64,000 nucleotides of DNA from Thiomicrorhabdus sp963677355 (GTDB lineage: Bacteria; Pseudomonadota; Gammaproteobacteria; Thiomicrospirales; Thiomicrospiraceae), in assembly GCA_963677355.2 (NCBI GenBank), contig CAXXXQ010000002.1:558001-622000 (forward strand), read 5' to 3'. Of the stretch, positions 33,113 through 41,683 are shown in pieces (the first letter of the stretch is position 1; each line of letters starts with the position of its first letter). A program made the position numbers and the translations under genes. The notes beneath the pieces are model-generated. The model worked only from the letters and a program-made list of their open reading frames with translations. It had not been told where the DNA came from and ran no database searches.

Positions 33113-35746
33113 TTAGGTTTCAATGTGTTCGCGAAGCACTTCTTCCAGTTTACCTAAACGCTCTTTACTTTTGATAGAGTGATTTTCGGTATCGCTAATC
33201 AAGAACACATCTTCTGCTTTTTCCCCGATGGTAACGATCTTCGCATCATGTAGGCGTATGCCTTGCTCTTTTAAAGCACAGCCGATTCTGGCGAGTAGTC
33301 CGGGATTATCCTTGGCATCAATATGCAGCTCGGTAAAGTGCTCGTTGATTTGGCTGAATTGGATGGTGGTTGGCGTTTCAAAGTGACGCATGCGACGCTG
33401 GCCGATGCCTTTACCGGTCAGCGGTTCAATCTCATCCTGTTTCAGTTGATAGTGAATGTTGTCAATAATTTCTTGATGGCGGCTTTGATCGATGTATTCG
33501 TGTGTTTCTCTTTCCAGGAAGTAGATGATGACCAGAGTCATTTTATCCGAACTACTGTAGATCTGTGCTTCAACAACATCGGTGGAAATTGAGTCCAGGC
33601 TATGTGCAATATAAGCAAACAGGAAGTCACGGTCAGGCATGTAGATAATGAGCTCGGATGCACCACGTTGCGTCTGTTCCCGCAAGAATACATGGGTCTC
33701 GTTTTTATCTAACGGATAGAGCAGCTTGGTAATGCGGGCGATGTCTGCCGGTGTCTGTTTGCTGAAGAAATCGCTGTCTGAAAAACTGGCCCATAGTTTA
33801 TTATATTGGGTTGGTGGAATTCCACGATTTGAGAGAATTTCACGCGATTTTTCCTGAGCTTGAAGCGCTTTATTCTGTCTGTCTTTCGGCGCATTAACAT
33901 TGAGAGCCAACACTTTTGAAGTTTCGTTATAAAGCTCCAGGAAGAGCGAGTTTTTCCAGTCGTTCCATACTTCTGATGAGGTCGCGCAGACATCGGCGAC
34001 TGTCAGCAGGTAAAGATAGTCCAGATGTTCCTGATCGCCGACCAGTTTGGCAAAGTAGTGAATCACTTCCGGATCGCTGAGGTCTTTTTTCTGGGCGATG
34101 CTGGAGAAGTCCAGGTGACGTCTGACCAGCCAACTGATCATTTGGCTGTCTTTTTTGGAGAGGTTGTGCTGTTTGGCAAACGCCATGGCATCTTCCGCAC
34201 CTAACACTTCATGGGCACCGTTTCTGCCTTTGGCGATGTCGTGGAACAGACCGGCCAAAAACAGCACTTCCGGTTTGCATAGGTTTTTTGCTATCTGGTG
34301 AGCGGTCGGGAATTCATAGGTGTATTCGTCAACAAAGAAACGACGCAGGTTGCGAATGGTTAAAATGCTATGCTCATCAACGGTATAGGCATGAAAGATA
34401 TTAAACTGCATTAAGCCGGTGATTTTTTTAAAAACCGGAAGATAGGCGCTCAAAACACCATATTGATGCATGCGTTTAACGGCGGCATTGACCCCTTTAG
34501 GTTGACGGAAAATTTCCATAAATAGGGCTTTGTTGATCGGGTCGTTGCGGAAGTTTTCATCGATCAAATAGAGGTTGTCGCGTATAGAACGAATCGCGTT
34601 CGAGCGCAAACCTTCAATCTCGTCAATGCTTTCTAAAATGATGAATGCTTCCAGCAGGGCGGTAGGGTTTTTCTCGAATACTTTTGGATGGGTAATGTCC
34701 AGGTAGTTGTTGACCATTTTGAAGTGATTGTTGATCGGTTTGGTGACCATGTCTTCATCATCGTACAGCGCTTCACGGAAATGTTGCAGTAGTATTTCAT
34801 TTAATTTAACCGCATTCTGTACATTGCGGTAATAACCGCTCATAAACTGTTCGACAGCCATTTTGTCCGGATTATCGACAAAGCCGAAGTTTTCGGCGAT
34901 GGTTTGCTGCAAGTCGAATTGCAGACGGTCTTCACGGCGGCGTTTAACATGCTGTAGGGCGAAGCGAACTCGGCTTAGGTATTTATAAGCGGCTTCCAGT
35001 TCCATCGACTCTTCCGGTGTCAGGAAGTTATGTTGCACCAACTCGTTCAAGGTATTGGCTTTAAAATGACGTTTGGCAACCCAGTAAATCGTTTGGATAT
35101 CTCTTAAACCACCCGGGCTTTCTTTAATATTTGGTTCAAGTTCGTAAATGGTATCGTTGAAACGTTTATGCCGTTGTTCCTGTTCGTCGAATTTGGCTTG
35201 AAAGAAGTCTTTGCTCGGCCAAAAGTCATCTAAGTTCCAAAGCTGTTGGATGCTCTCATAAAGGGTGTAATCGCCTGTGATCCAGCGTGATTCTAGTAGG
35301 TTGGTGGCGGTGGCGACATCTTCCAGCCCGGCCGTCTTACAATCTGCTACCGTGCGAATCGCATGGCCGATATCAAATCCCAAGTCCCACAAAAAAGTGA
35401 TGAAGGTGCAGAAAGCTTCTTGATACTGTTCGGTTTCATTGCTGATGATAAGTAGGTCGATATCCGAGTAGGGGTGGAGTTCACCTCGACCATAGCCGCC
35501 AACGGCAACCAAAGTCGCCGGGCCGTCGGCAATGAAATGTTTCCAGATTTTTTTAAGGAGTTGATCGATAAAGGCAGCTCGTTCTTTGATCAATTCTGAA
35601 ACCGGAGCGCCTTTTTCAAATTGGCTAAACTGATAGTCGGTAAATTCTTTAAGAACGCCTTTTCCCTGCTTGATTATTTCATTATTTGGCGTACCCGGCT
35701 CTGAAAGCAATTTATAGAAACTCGGGACGGAAGGGTGTTCAGACAT
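33113..35746 (-). CDS. glnD: Bifunctional PII uridylyltransferase/uridylyl-removing enzyme GlnD
   Basis: An 877-residue enzyme (E. coli 890) that uridylylates PII proteins when glutamine is low and removes UMP when it is high, controlling nitrogen assimilation. Domain order is a nucleotidyltransferase with GGYGRGELHPYSDIDLL (about 91-107), a helical region, an HD domain with LFHDIAKGRNGAHEV, and two C-terminal ACT domains that sense glutamine, the last containing ELHIDAKDNPGLLARIG. It follows map on the same strand after 40 bases. Confidence 0.97.
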   Translation of the reverse strand: MSEHPSVPSFYKLLSEPGTPNNEIIKQGKGVLKEFTDYQFSQFEKGAPVSELIKERAAFIDQLLKKIWKHFIADGPATLVAVGGYGRGELHPYSDIDLLIISNETEQYQEAFCTFITFLWDLGFDIGHAIRTVADCKTAGLEDVATATNLLESRWITGDYTLYESIQQLWNLDDFWPSKDFFQAKFDEQEQRHKRFNDTIYELEPNIKESPGGLRDIQTIYWVAKRHFKANTLNELVQHNFLTPEESMELEAAYKYLSRVRFALQHVKRRREDRLQFDLQQTIAENFGFVDNPDKMAVEQFMSGYYRNVQNAVKLNEILLQHFREALYDDEDMVTKPINNHFKMVNNYLDITHPKVFEKNPTALLEAFIILESIDEIEGLRSNAIRSIRDNLYLIDENFRNDPINKALFMEIFRQPKGVNAAVKRMHQYGVLSAYLPVFKKITGLMQFNIFHAYTVDEHSILTIRNLRRFFVDEYTYEFPTAHQIAKNLCKPEVLFLAGLFHDIAKGRNGAHEVLGAEDAMAFAKQHNLSKKDSQMISWLVRRHLDFSSIAQKKDLSDPEVIHYFAKLVGDQEHLDYLYLLTVADVCATSSEVWNDWKNSLFLELYNETSKVLALNVNAPKDRQNKALQAQEKSREILSNRGIPPTQYNKLWASFSDSDFFSKQTPADIARITKLLYPLDKNETHVFLREQTQRGASELIIYMPDRDFLFAYIAHSLDSISTDVVEAQIYSSSDKMTLVIIYFLERETHEYIDQSRHQEIIDNIHYQLKQDEIEPLTGKGIGQRRMRHFETPTTIQFSQINEHFTELHIDAKDNPGLLARIGCALKEQGIRLHDAKIVTIGEKAEDVFLISDTENHSIKSKERLGKLEEVLREHIET

Positions 35747-35786
35747 GTAAGTACCTTTTTGAGTTTAGCTGTTTGGGATGAATCGA

Positions 35787-36569
35787 TTATGGAAGCACCG
35801 GTTTTTCATCGGTTCTCAAGGTGAAAATTTCATAACCGTCTTCCGTGACCACTAAAGTATGTTCCCATTGAGCAGACAGTTTGCGGTCTTTCGTGATGAC
35901 CGTCCAGTTATCGCCTAATAGCTTGACCGGTGCTTTACCCTGATTGATCATCGGTTCAATAGTGAATACCATCCCTGGCTTAAGAACGATGTCTTTTAGC
36001 TCCGGTGCCGCATAGTGCAGTACTTGGGGCTCTTCGTGGAAGTCGGCTCCAATACCGTGTCCGCAATATTCGCGAACCACACTGTAGTTGTTTTTTTCGG
36101 CATGTTGCTGGATAACAAAAGCGACATCGTAGAGCGTTGCTTCAGGTTTAACCTGTTCGATTCCAAGCCACATACATTCATGTGCTACTTGGCAAAGACG
36201 ATGTGCGAATGGTTTGACCTCGCCGACTTCAAACATGCGGCTGGTATCACCATGATAACCATCCTTGATTACCGTCACATCGATATTGACGATGTCGCCT
36301 TTTTTAAGTTTTTTATCGTCATCGGGGATTCCGTGGCAAACCACTTGGTTGATCGAAATGCAGCTTGACGCAGGAAATCCGTGGTAATTCAAGGTGGCGG
36401 GAATGACTCCTTGTTCCTCTGTCATGTACTTATGCATCATTCTGTTAAGTTCGCCTGTTGATGCGCCCGGAACGACATGAGGTTCAATCATTTCTAAAAC
36501 GTCAGCAGCCAATTTGCCTGCTACGCGCAGTTTTTGAATTTCTTCAGGAGTTTTAATTTTGATGCTCAT
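35787..36569 (-). CDS. map: Type I methionine aminopeptidase
   Basis: A 260-residue methionine aminopeptidase (E. coli 264) that removes N-terminal methionine from new proteins. The metal ligands are visible in INIDVTVIKDGYHGDTSRMF, REYCGHGIGADFHEEP, FTIEPMIN and QWEHTLVVTEDG. It is divergent from rpsB with about 240 bases between them and upstream of glnD, the gene order common in gammaproteobacteria. Confidence 0.97.
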   Translation of the reverse strand: MSIKIKTPEEIQKLRVAGKLAADVLEMIEPHVVPGASTGELNRMMHKYMTEEQGVIPATLNYHGFPASSCISINQVVCHGIPDDDKKLKKGDIVNIDVTVIKDGYHGDTSRMFEVGEVKPFAHRLCQVAHECMWLGIEQVKPEATLYDVAFVIQQHAEKNNYSVVREYCGHGIGADFHEEPQVLHYAAPELKDIVLKPGMVFTIEPMINQGKAPVKLLGDNWTVITKDRKLSAQWEHTLVVTEDGYEIFTLRTDEKPVLP

Positions 36570-36632
36570 AAAAATCTTATCGTCTTTCCGTTAGGTTTGT
36601 GGAGTCTAAAAAACAAAAAATGTTAAATAAAA

Positions 36633-36661
36633 TTGTGAAAAAAGGCTGAATATGGTATAAA
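36633..36661 (+). promoter_or_regulatory. Candidate sigma-70 promoter of rpsB with GC-rich discriminator
   Basis: TTGTGA and TATAAA are 17 bases apart. The sequence directly downstream, TGCCGCGCC, is a GC-rich discriminator as seen in stringently controlled translation genes. It would give a leader of about 140 bases before rpsB. Confidence 0.65.
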
Positions 36662-36667
36662 TGCCGC

Positions 36668-36811
36668 GCCTTTCGAATGAGAGGAATTTTAACATTAAAT
36701 CCGCACGTTTATCGACACATAAAACGGGGTGCTTAAAATAGCCTGAAATCTGGCCTTTAAGTTCGTTTTTATGGGTAAACGGAGGCTTAACCCAAATTGG
36801 AGAAAATTATC
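36668..36811 (+). promoter_or_regulatory. Probable rpsB leader region
   Basis: The transcribed leader between the candidate promoter and the rpsB start is about 140 bases and ends with a near-palindrome GGGTAAACGGAGGCTTAACCC at 36773-36793, just before the ribosome-binding site TTGGAGAA. In other bacteria the rpsB leader binds S2 for feedback control. That function is inferred from position; I did not match a published structure. Confidence 0.4.
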
Positions 36812-37552
36812 ATGGCAAAAGTAACCATGCGTCAAATGCTGGAAGCCGGTGTTCACTTCGGTCACCAGACTCGTTATTGGAACCCTAAGATGTCTGAGTT
36901 CATCTTCGGAGCTCGTAACAATATTCATATCGTTAACCTTGAGAAAACTCTACCGTTGTTCAATGATGCGTTGAACATGATGGGTGGTATCGCTGCTAAC
37001 AAAGGTAACATTCTTTTTGTTGGTACTAAGAAAGCGGCTCGTGAATTGGTTGCTCAAGAAGCAAAACGTTGCGGCATGCCTTATGTTGATTACCGCTGGT
37101 TAGGTGGTATGTTGACTAACTTCAAAACGATCAAGCAGTCTATCAAACGTCTTAAAGAACTTGAGACGATGGAACAAGACGGTACTTTCGAGAAGTTGAC
37201 TAAGAAAGAAGCGCTAATGATGTCTCGCCAGAAAGATAAGCTTGAGCTTTCTTTGGGTGGTATCAAAGATATGCGCGCTATGCCAGATGCGATCTTCGTT
37301 ATCGATACAGGTAATGAGAAAATCGCTATTCAGGAAGCTAAAAACCTAGGTATCCCTGTTATCGGTGTTGTAGATACAAACAATGATCCTCGTGATGTTG
37401 ATTATGTTATCCCTGGTAACGATGATGCAATCCGTGCGATCAGCCTATATCTATCTGCAGCTGCAGATGCGATCAACGAAGGTAAAGCGACAATCACTAC
37501 TGCTGTTGAAGGCGATGACTTTGTAGAAGCTGAAGAAAAAGCAGCTGAATAA
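36812..37552 (+). CDS. rpsB: 30S ribosomal protein S2
   Basis: A 246-residue ribosomal protein S2 (E. coli 241), beginning MAKVTMRQMLEAGVHFGHQTRYWNP and containing VVDTNNDPRDVDYVIPGNDDA. The ATG at 36812 follows TTGGAGAA at correct spacing. The acidic, Glu-rich C-terminal extension is usual. It is the first gene of the rpsB-tsf pair, separated from tsf by a hairpin that may attenuate transcription. Confidence 0.98.
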   Translation: MAKVTMRQMLEAGVHFGHQTRYWNPKMSEFIFGARNNIHIVNLEKTLPLFNDALNMMGGIAANKGNILFVGTKKAARELVAQEAKRCGMPYVDYRWLGGMLTNFKTIKQSIKRLKELETMEQDGTFEKLTKKEALMMSRQKDKLELSLGGIKDMRAMPDAIFVIDTGNEKIAIQEAKNLGIPVIGVVDTNNDPRDVDYVIPGNDDAIRAISLYLSAAADAINEGKATITTAVEGDDFVEAEEKAAE

Positions 37553-37565
37553 TAAAGTTTGATCA

Positions 37566-37600
37566 CCTGCTTCGATCCATGTTGAAGCAGGCTTTGTTTT
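37566..37600 (+). terminator. Hairpin (attenuator or partial terminator) between rpsB and tsf
   Basis: CCTGCTTC and GAAGCAGG form a perfect eight-base stem with a ten-base loop, followed by a T-rich stretch interrupted by a G. Such a signal could lower tsf expression relative to rpsB. Confidence 0.7.
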
Positions 37601-37637
37601 ATATTGTTTAATTGATTAATTTAAAAGGTATACACAA

Positions 37638-38525
37638 ATGGCTATTACAGCAGCAATGGTTAAAGAACTGCGTGAAATCACAAGTGCAGGGATGATGGAT
37701 TGTAAAAAGGCGTTGTCTGAAACTGACGGCGATATGGATGCAGCGATTGAATTCCTTCGTAAGAAAGGAATGGCAGGTGCCGATAAGAAAGCTGGTCGTG
37801 TTGCAGCAGAAGGTGTAATTGCTATTGCACTTTCTGATGATAAGAAAAAAGCAGCAATTGCTGAAGTTAACTGTGAAACAGATTTCGTTGCGAAAGGTGA
37901 CGAGTTCAAAGAATTCGCAGATGAGATCGCTTCAATTGCATTGGCTAACAGTACAACTGATATCGATGCTATTCTTGGTACGGCAATGGCTTCAGGTAAA
38001 ACTGTTGATGAAAGACGTCGTGAGCTGGTCGCTAAGATCGGTGAAAACATGGGTGTTCGTCGTATTGAGCTAGTTGAAACTAACGGTCAGATCGATAAAT
38101 ATCAGCACGGCGAGAAGATTGGTGTTGTTGTTGCAATGGACGGTGGTGATGACACGCTTATCCGTGATGTAGCGATGCACGTTGCAGCTGTTAAGCCGCA
38201 AGCAATCTCTTCTGATGATCTTGATGCTGAAGTTGTAGAGAAGGAGCGTAAGTTCCAGATCGAACAAGCTCAGTCTTCTGGTAAGCCAATGGAAATCATC
38301 GAGAAGATGATCGAAGGGCGTATGCGTAAATTCGTTGGTGAAATCACGCTACTAGGTCAGTCTTTTGTTAAAGACCCAGATCAGACGGTTGAAAAACTGC
38401 TTAAAGCAAATGATGCTACAGTCACTTCTTTTGTTCGTTTAGAAGTGGGTGAAGGTATTGAAATTGAAGAAACTAACTTTGCTGATGAAGTAGCAGCAGC
38501 TGCAGCAGAAGCGCAAAAAGGTTAA
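37638..38525 (+). CDS. tsf: Elongation factor Ts
   Basis: A 295-residue EF-Ts (E. coli 283), the guanine-nucleotide exchange factor of EF-Tu. The N-terminal UBA-like signature VKELREITSAGMMDCKKAL and the TDFVAKGDEF motif that contacts EF-Tu are intact. A very strong terminator follows. Confidence 0.98.
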   Translation: MAITAAMVKELREITSAGMMDCKKALSETDGDMDAAIEFLRKKGMAGADKKAGRVAAEGVIAIALSDDKKKAAIAEVNCETDFVAKGDEFKEFADEIASIALANSTTDIDAILGTAMASGKTVDERRRELVAKIGENMGVRRIELVETNGQIDKYQHGEKIGVVVAMDGGDDTLIRDVAMHVAAVKPQAISSDDLDAEVVEKERKFQIEQAQSSGKPMEIIEKMIEGRMRKFVGEITLLGQSFVKDPDQTVEKLLKANDATVTSFVRLEVGEGIEIEETNFADEVAAAAAEAQKG

Positions 38526-38542
38526 TTTCACCTGATGCTTGA

Positions 38543-38591
38543 AGGCCATAGCTTCCCTGTTTTGTAAAAGACAGGGGGCTATGGCTTTTTT
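38543..38591 (+). terminator. Strong terminator after tsf
   Basis: A long interrupted stem: AAGGCCATAGCTTCCCTG pairs with CAGGGGGCTATGGCTTTT, followed by a T run. It separates the rpsB-tsf unit from pyrH. Confidence 0.92.
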
Positions 38592-38613
38592 GTAGCTGTT
38601 ATTTTTGCAGCTA

Positions 38614-38660
38614 AAGCCTTTTACAAGTGGTTAACTCATTTAATTACTTGTAAAATGCTT
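38614..38660. promoter_or_regulatory. Long dyad in the pyrH upstream region
   Basis: AAGCCTTTTACAAGT and ACTTGTAAAATGCTT are inverted repeats of 15 bases with one mismatch and a 17-base spacer, ending 24 bases before the pyrH start. A TGTAAAAT -10-like element is inside the right arm. There is no T run, so it may be an operator or an mRNA hairpin rather than a terminator. Confidence 0.55.
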
Positions 38661-38684
38661 TGGAAATTTGATTGAGGACGGACT

Positions 38685-39404
38685 ATGGCGCTTAAATATA
38701 AACGTATTTTGTTAAAGTTTAGTGGTGAAGCTTTAATGGGTGAAGGTGATTTTGGTTTGGATGCGGAAACCTTGAGAAAAGTGGTTTCTGAAGTCAAGTC
38801 ACTACGTGAGCTAGGTGTTGAAGTTGGTATCGTTGTCGGTGGCGGTAACATTTTCCGTGGCGCGCAGATTCAAGGGTCAGGTATCCAGCGCACGACAGGC
38901 GATCACATGGGTATGATGGCTACAGTTATTAATGCTCTGGCGCTAAGAGATGTAATTGAAAGCATGGGTATGAAGTCTCAAGTGCTTTCGGCGATGACTA
39001 TTGAAGGTGTTTCCACAGGATTTAATGCCAACGAGGTTAAGAAGCGTCTGGCTGAGGGTGAGGTGTTAGTGTTTGCGGCAGGTACAGGAAGCCCTTTCTT
39101 TACCACGGATACGGCGGCAGCGTTACGCGGTGTTGAAATTGATGCTGATATCGTTCTGAAAGCGACTAAGGTTGATGGTATCTATACGGCTGATCCGGTT
39201 AAAGATCCGAGTGCCACTCGTTACCAGTCATTGACTTACAATGAGGTAATTCAAAAAGATTTACAGGTTATGGATATGACGGCTTTTGTCCTATGCCGTG
39301 ATCATCAAATGCCTATCCGTGTTTTCGATATGTTTAAAGATAATGCGGTTATTAGAATTGTTCAGGGTGAAGATGAAGGTACCCTGGTAAGTGCGGGAGA
39401 GTAA
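38685..39404 (+). CDS. pyrH: Uridylate kinase PyrH
   Basis: A 239-residue UMP kinase (E. coli 241), the bacterial hexameric type unrelated to eukaryotic UMP kinases. It opens KRILLKFSGEALMGEGDFGLD and has IVVGGGNIFRG and GTGSPFFTTDTAAALR. It phosphorylates UMP to UDP for RNA, DNA and sugar-nucleotide synthesis. frr starts two bases after its stop codon region, so the two are coupled. Confidence 0.98.
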   Translation: MALKYKRILLKFSGEALMGEGDFGLDAETLRKVVSEVKSLRELGVEVGIVVGGGNIFRGAQIQGSGIQRTTGDHMGMMATVINALALRDVIESMGMKSQVLSAMTIEGVSTGFNANEVKKRLAEGEVLVFAAGTGSPFFTTDTAAALRGVEIDADIVLKATKVDGIYTADPVKDPSATRYQSLTYNEVIQKDLQVMDMTAFVLCRDHQMPIRVFDMFKDNAVIRIVQGEDEGTLVSAGE

Positions 39405-39406
39405 AG

Positions 39407-39964
39407 ATGTTAAATGAAATTCAACAAGATGCGCAGTCTAGAATGCAGAAATCGATTGAGAATCTGGAAAGTAATTTTGCCAAAATCCGTACCGGGCGTG
39501 CGCATCCAAGTATTTTGGATGCGGTAACAGTCGAATATTACGGCTCGGAAGTGCCGATCAGCCAAGTTGCCAATATTAACGTTGAAGATGCACGTACATT
39601 AACGGTTCAGCCATGGGAGCAGCCAATGGTGGCGGTGGTTGAAAAGGCGATCATGATGTCTGATCTAGGGATTAACCCGGTTACCAACGGTAATATGATG
39701 CGTATTCCAATGCCGCCTTTGACTGAAGAGCGTCGTCGTGATTTGACAAAAGTTGCGCGTCAGGAAGCGGAAAATGCACGTGTCGCGATTCGTAACGTAA
39801 GACGTGACGCAAACGGTGATGTAAAGGATCTATTAAAAGACAAAGAGATCACTGAAGATGAGGCTCGTCGTTCTGAAGATCAGATTCAAAAAATTACTGA
39901 TGAAGCGGTGAAAAAAGTTGACGATCTATTAGCCGAAAAAGAAGCCGGGTTAATGGAGGTTTAA
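39407..39964 (+). CDS. frr: Ribosome recycling factor
   Basis: A 185-residue ribosome recycling factor, the same length as in E. coli. Signatures are FAKIRTGRAHPSILDAV and the helical C-terminal part VRRDANGDVKDLLKDKEITEDEARR. Together with EF-G it splits post-termination ribosomes. In E. coli dxr follows frr; here a terminator and then uppS follow. Confidence 0.98.
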   Translation: MLNEIQQDAQSRMQKSIENLESNFAKIRTGRAHPSILDAVTVEYYGSEVPISQVANINVEDARTLTVQPWEQPMVAVVEKAIMMSDLGINPVTNGNMMRIPMPPLTEERRRDLTKVARQEAENARVAIRNVRRDANGDVKDLLKDKEITEDEARRSEDQIQKITDEAVKKVDDLLAEKEAGLMEV

Positions 39965-40065
39965 TTCAAAATTAAGTCGAAATTTAAAGGCAATTACGGC
40001 ATAATTGACTGATTTTGAAAAAGCAGCGATAAATTGCCAAGCTTGCCGCCGATCGTTAATTGATT

Positions 40066-40105
40066 AAGGCCTTAGAGTAATTAAAAACTGCTCTAGGGCT
40101 TTTTT
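40066..40105 (+). terminator. Rho-independent terminator between frr and uppS
   Basis: AAGGCCTTAGAG and CTCTAGGGCTTT form a 12-pair stem including two G-T wobbles with a 13-base loop, followed by T residues. It lies just before the uppS ribosome-binding site, so uppS transcription needs readthrough or a promoter inside this gap. Confidence 0.85.
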
Positions 40106-40121
40106 CATTTTGGGAGTTATT

Positions 40122-40871
40122 TTGTCAGAAATTAGCAGTCGTGAACAATTGCAGCCGGAACAGTTACCTAAGCATATTGCCATTATTATGGATGGTAACG
40201 GACGCTGGGCAAAAAAACGGTTTTTGCCTCGTTTTATCGGGCATCAAAAAGGTTTAAGCGCCGTAAAAAGAGTCGTGGCGCATTGTTCTAAGGTTGGGGT
40301 TGAGGCTTTAACATTATTCGCCTTTAGCACCGAGAATTGGAAACGTCCGAAAGACGAGGTCAATAAACTGATGGGATTGTTCCTTAAGGCTTTGCAAAAA
40401 GAGGTTGCGGCATTGTCAGAGAACAATGTGCAACTTCGTGTTATCGGTGACCGTAGCGCGTTTAGTGCTGAAATTCAGGAGCATATCGCTAAAGCGGAGT
40501 CGATTACGGCAGATAATACCGGTTTGGTATTATGTATCGCCGCTAATTATGGCGGTCGTGCCGACATTGTGAAGGCTGTTCAGTCATGGCAAAAGGCCAA
40601 TCCGGAAAAGAGTATTGAAGAATTGGATGAAGAGGCCGTCAGCCAATATGTGGCTTTAGCGGATATCGCGACGCCTGATTTAATGATTCGTACCGGTGGA
40701 GAGCAACGCATTAGTAATTTTTTGATTTGGCAGATGGCTTACGCCGAACTTTATTTCACGGATGCGCTTTGGCCTGATTTCGGAGAGAAGGATATCGATG
40801 ATGCCATTATCTCTTATGCAGGCCGAGAGCGCCGTTTCGGGAAAACCAGCGAACAGGTGAAGTCATGTTAA
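40122..40871 (+). CDS. uppS: Undecaprenyl diphosphate synthase UppS (IspU)
   Basis: A cis-prenyltransferase of about 249 residues (E. coli 253) that makes the C55 lipid carrier for peptidoglycan and O-antigen. Motifs: HIAIIMDGNGRWAKKR with the catalytic aspartate, FAFSTENWKRP, and IRTGGEQRISNFLIWQMAYAEL. The TTG at 40122 is preferred because GGGAG lies upstream and the alignment begins there. The stop overlaps the cdsA start by seven bases. Confidence 0.96.
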   Translation: MSEISSREQLQPEQLPKHIAIIMDGNGRWAKKRFLPRFIGHQKGLSAVKRVVAHCSKVGVEALTLFAFSTENWKRPKDEVNKLMGLFLKALQKEVAALSENNVQLRVIGDRSAFSAEIQEHIAKAESITADNTGLVLCIAANYGGRADIVKAVQSWQKANPEKSIEELDEEAVSQYVALADIATPDLMIRTGGEQRISNFLIWQMAYAELYFTDALWPDFGEKDIDDAIISYAGRERRFGKTSEQVKSC

Positions 40872-41674
40872 AGCAGAGAATTATCACAGCTTTAGTCTTG
40901 GTTGCTGTTACGGTTTGGGCTTTGTTCTATTCGAGCGACATGGCTTGGAAACTGGTGCTTCTGATTGTCGGTCTGATTGCCGCTTGGGAATGGGCCGGAT
41001 TTGCCAAGCTGGAACTGCCGGCATTAAAGCTAATCTACGCTTTTTTTGTGGTGGTGATCGCTAATTTTGCCGCGGATGTTTTAACGGATCAGCATTTGAT
41101 TGTTTTAACCGTTCTGGAAGCCTTGATCTTGCTGGCCGTTGTCCATCGTTATCAGTTCACAAAAGGTATGGTTGGTACCAAGTCAAATAATTTCATTCTT
41201 CTCACCGGTGCGATCGCGATTGGACTGTTTATTACGGCACTGCTTAAATTCAGAGCTGAATTTGGTGCCTTGACGCTGTTTTTTAGCTTAGCGTTGGTAT
41301 GGGCGATAGATACCGGTGCGTATTTCAGTGGTCGACGTTTTGGCAAAAACAAACTTGCGGTACATGTCAGCCCCGGCAAAACTTGGGAAGGTGTGATTGG
41401 TGGTGGCTTATTTAGCTTTATTTTTGCACTGTCTGTTTTGAGTTACCTTAGTGTTAGTCTGGCTGTGCCTATGTTTGTATTTGCTGCTGCATTAGGTGCT
41501 ATTGCGCTGTTTTCTGTCTATGGTGATCTTTTTGAAAGTGTGATGAAACGCCAGGTTGGATTGAAAGACAGCGGTAAAATTCTGCCGGGCCATGGCGGCG
41601 TGCTGGATCGGATCGATAGCTTACTAATTGCCGTGCCGATGCTGTATTTGGCGTGGCACTTTGCCGTTAAGTAG
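40865..41674 (+). CDS. cdsA: Phosphatidate cytidylyltransferase CdsA
   Basis: A 269-residue integral membrane enzyme (E. coli 285) that makes CDP-diacylglycerol from phosphatidate and CTP for phospholipid synthesis. The family signature GDLFESVMKRQVGLKDSGKILPGHGGVLDRIDSL is near the C-terminus, and HVSPGKTWEGVIGG lies before it. Several hydrophobic helices precede. It overlaps uppS and is followed after nine bases by rseP. Confidence 0.97.
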   Translation: MLKQRIITALVLVAVTVWALFYSSDMAWKLVLLIVGLIAAWEWAGFAKLELPALKLIYAFFVVVIANFAADVLTDQHLIVLTVLEALILLAVVHRYQFTKGMVGTKSNNFILLTGAIAIGLFITALLKFRAEFGALTLFFSLALVWAIDTGAYFSGRRFGKNKLAVHVSPGKTWEGVIGGGLFSFIFALSVLSYLSVSLAVPMFVFAAALGAIALFSVYGDLFESVMKRQVGLKDSGKILPGHGGVLDRIDSLLIAVPMLYLAWHFAVK

Positions 41675-41683
41675 TTTGTCGTC

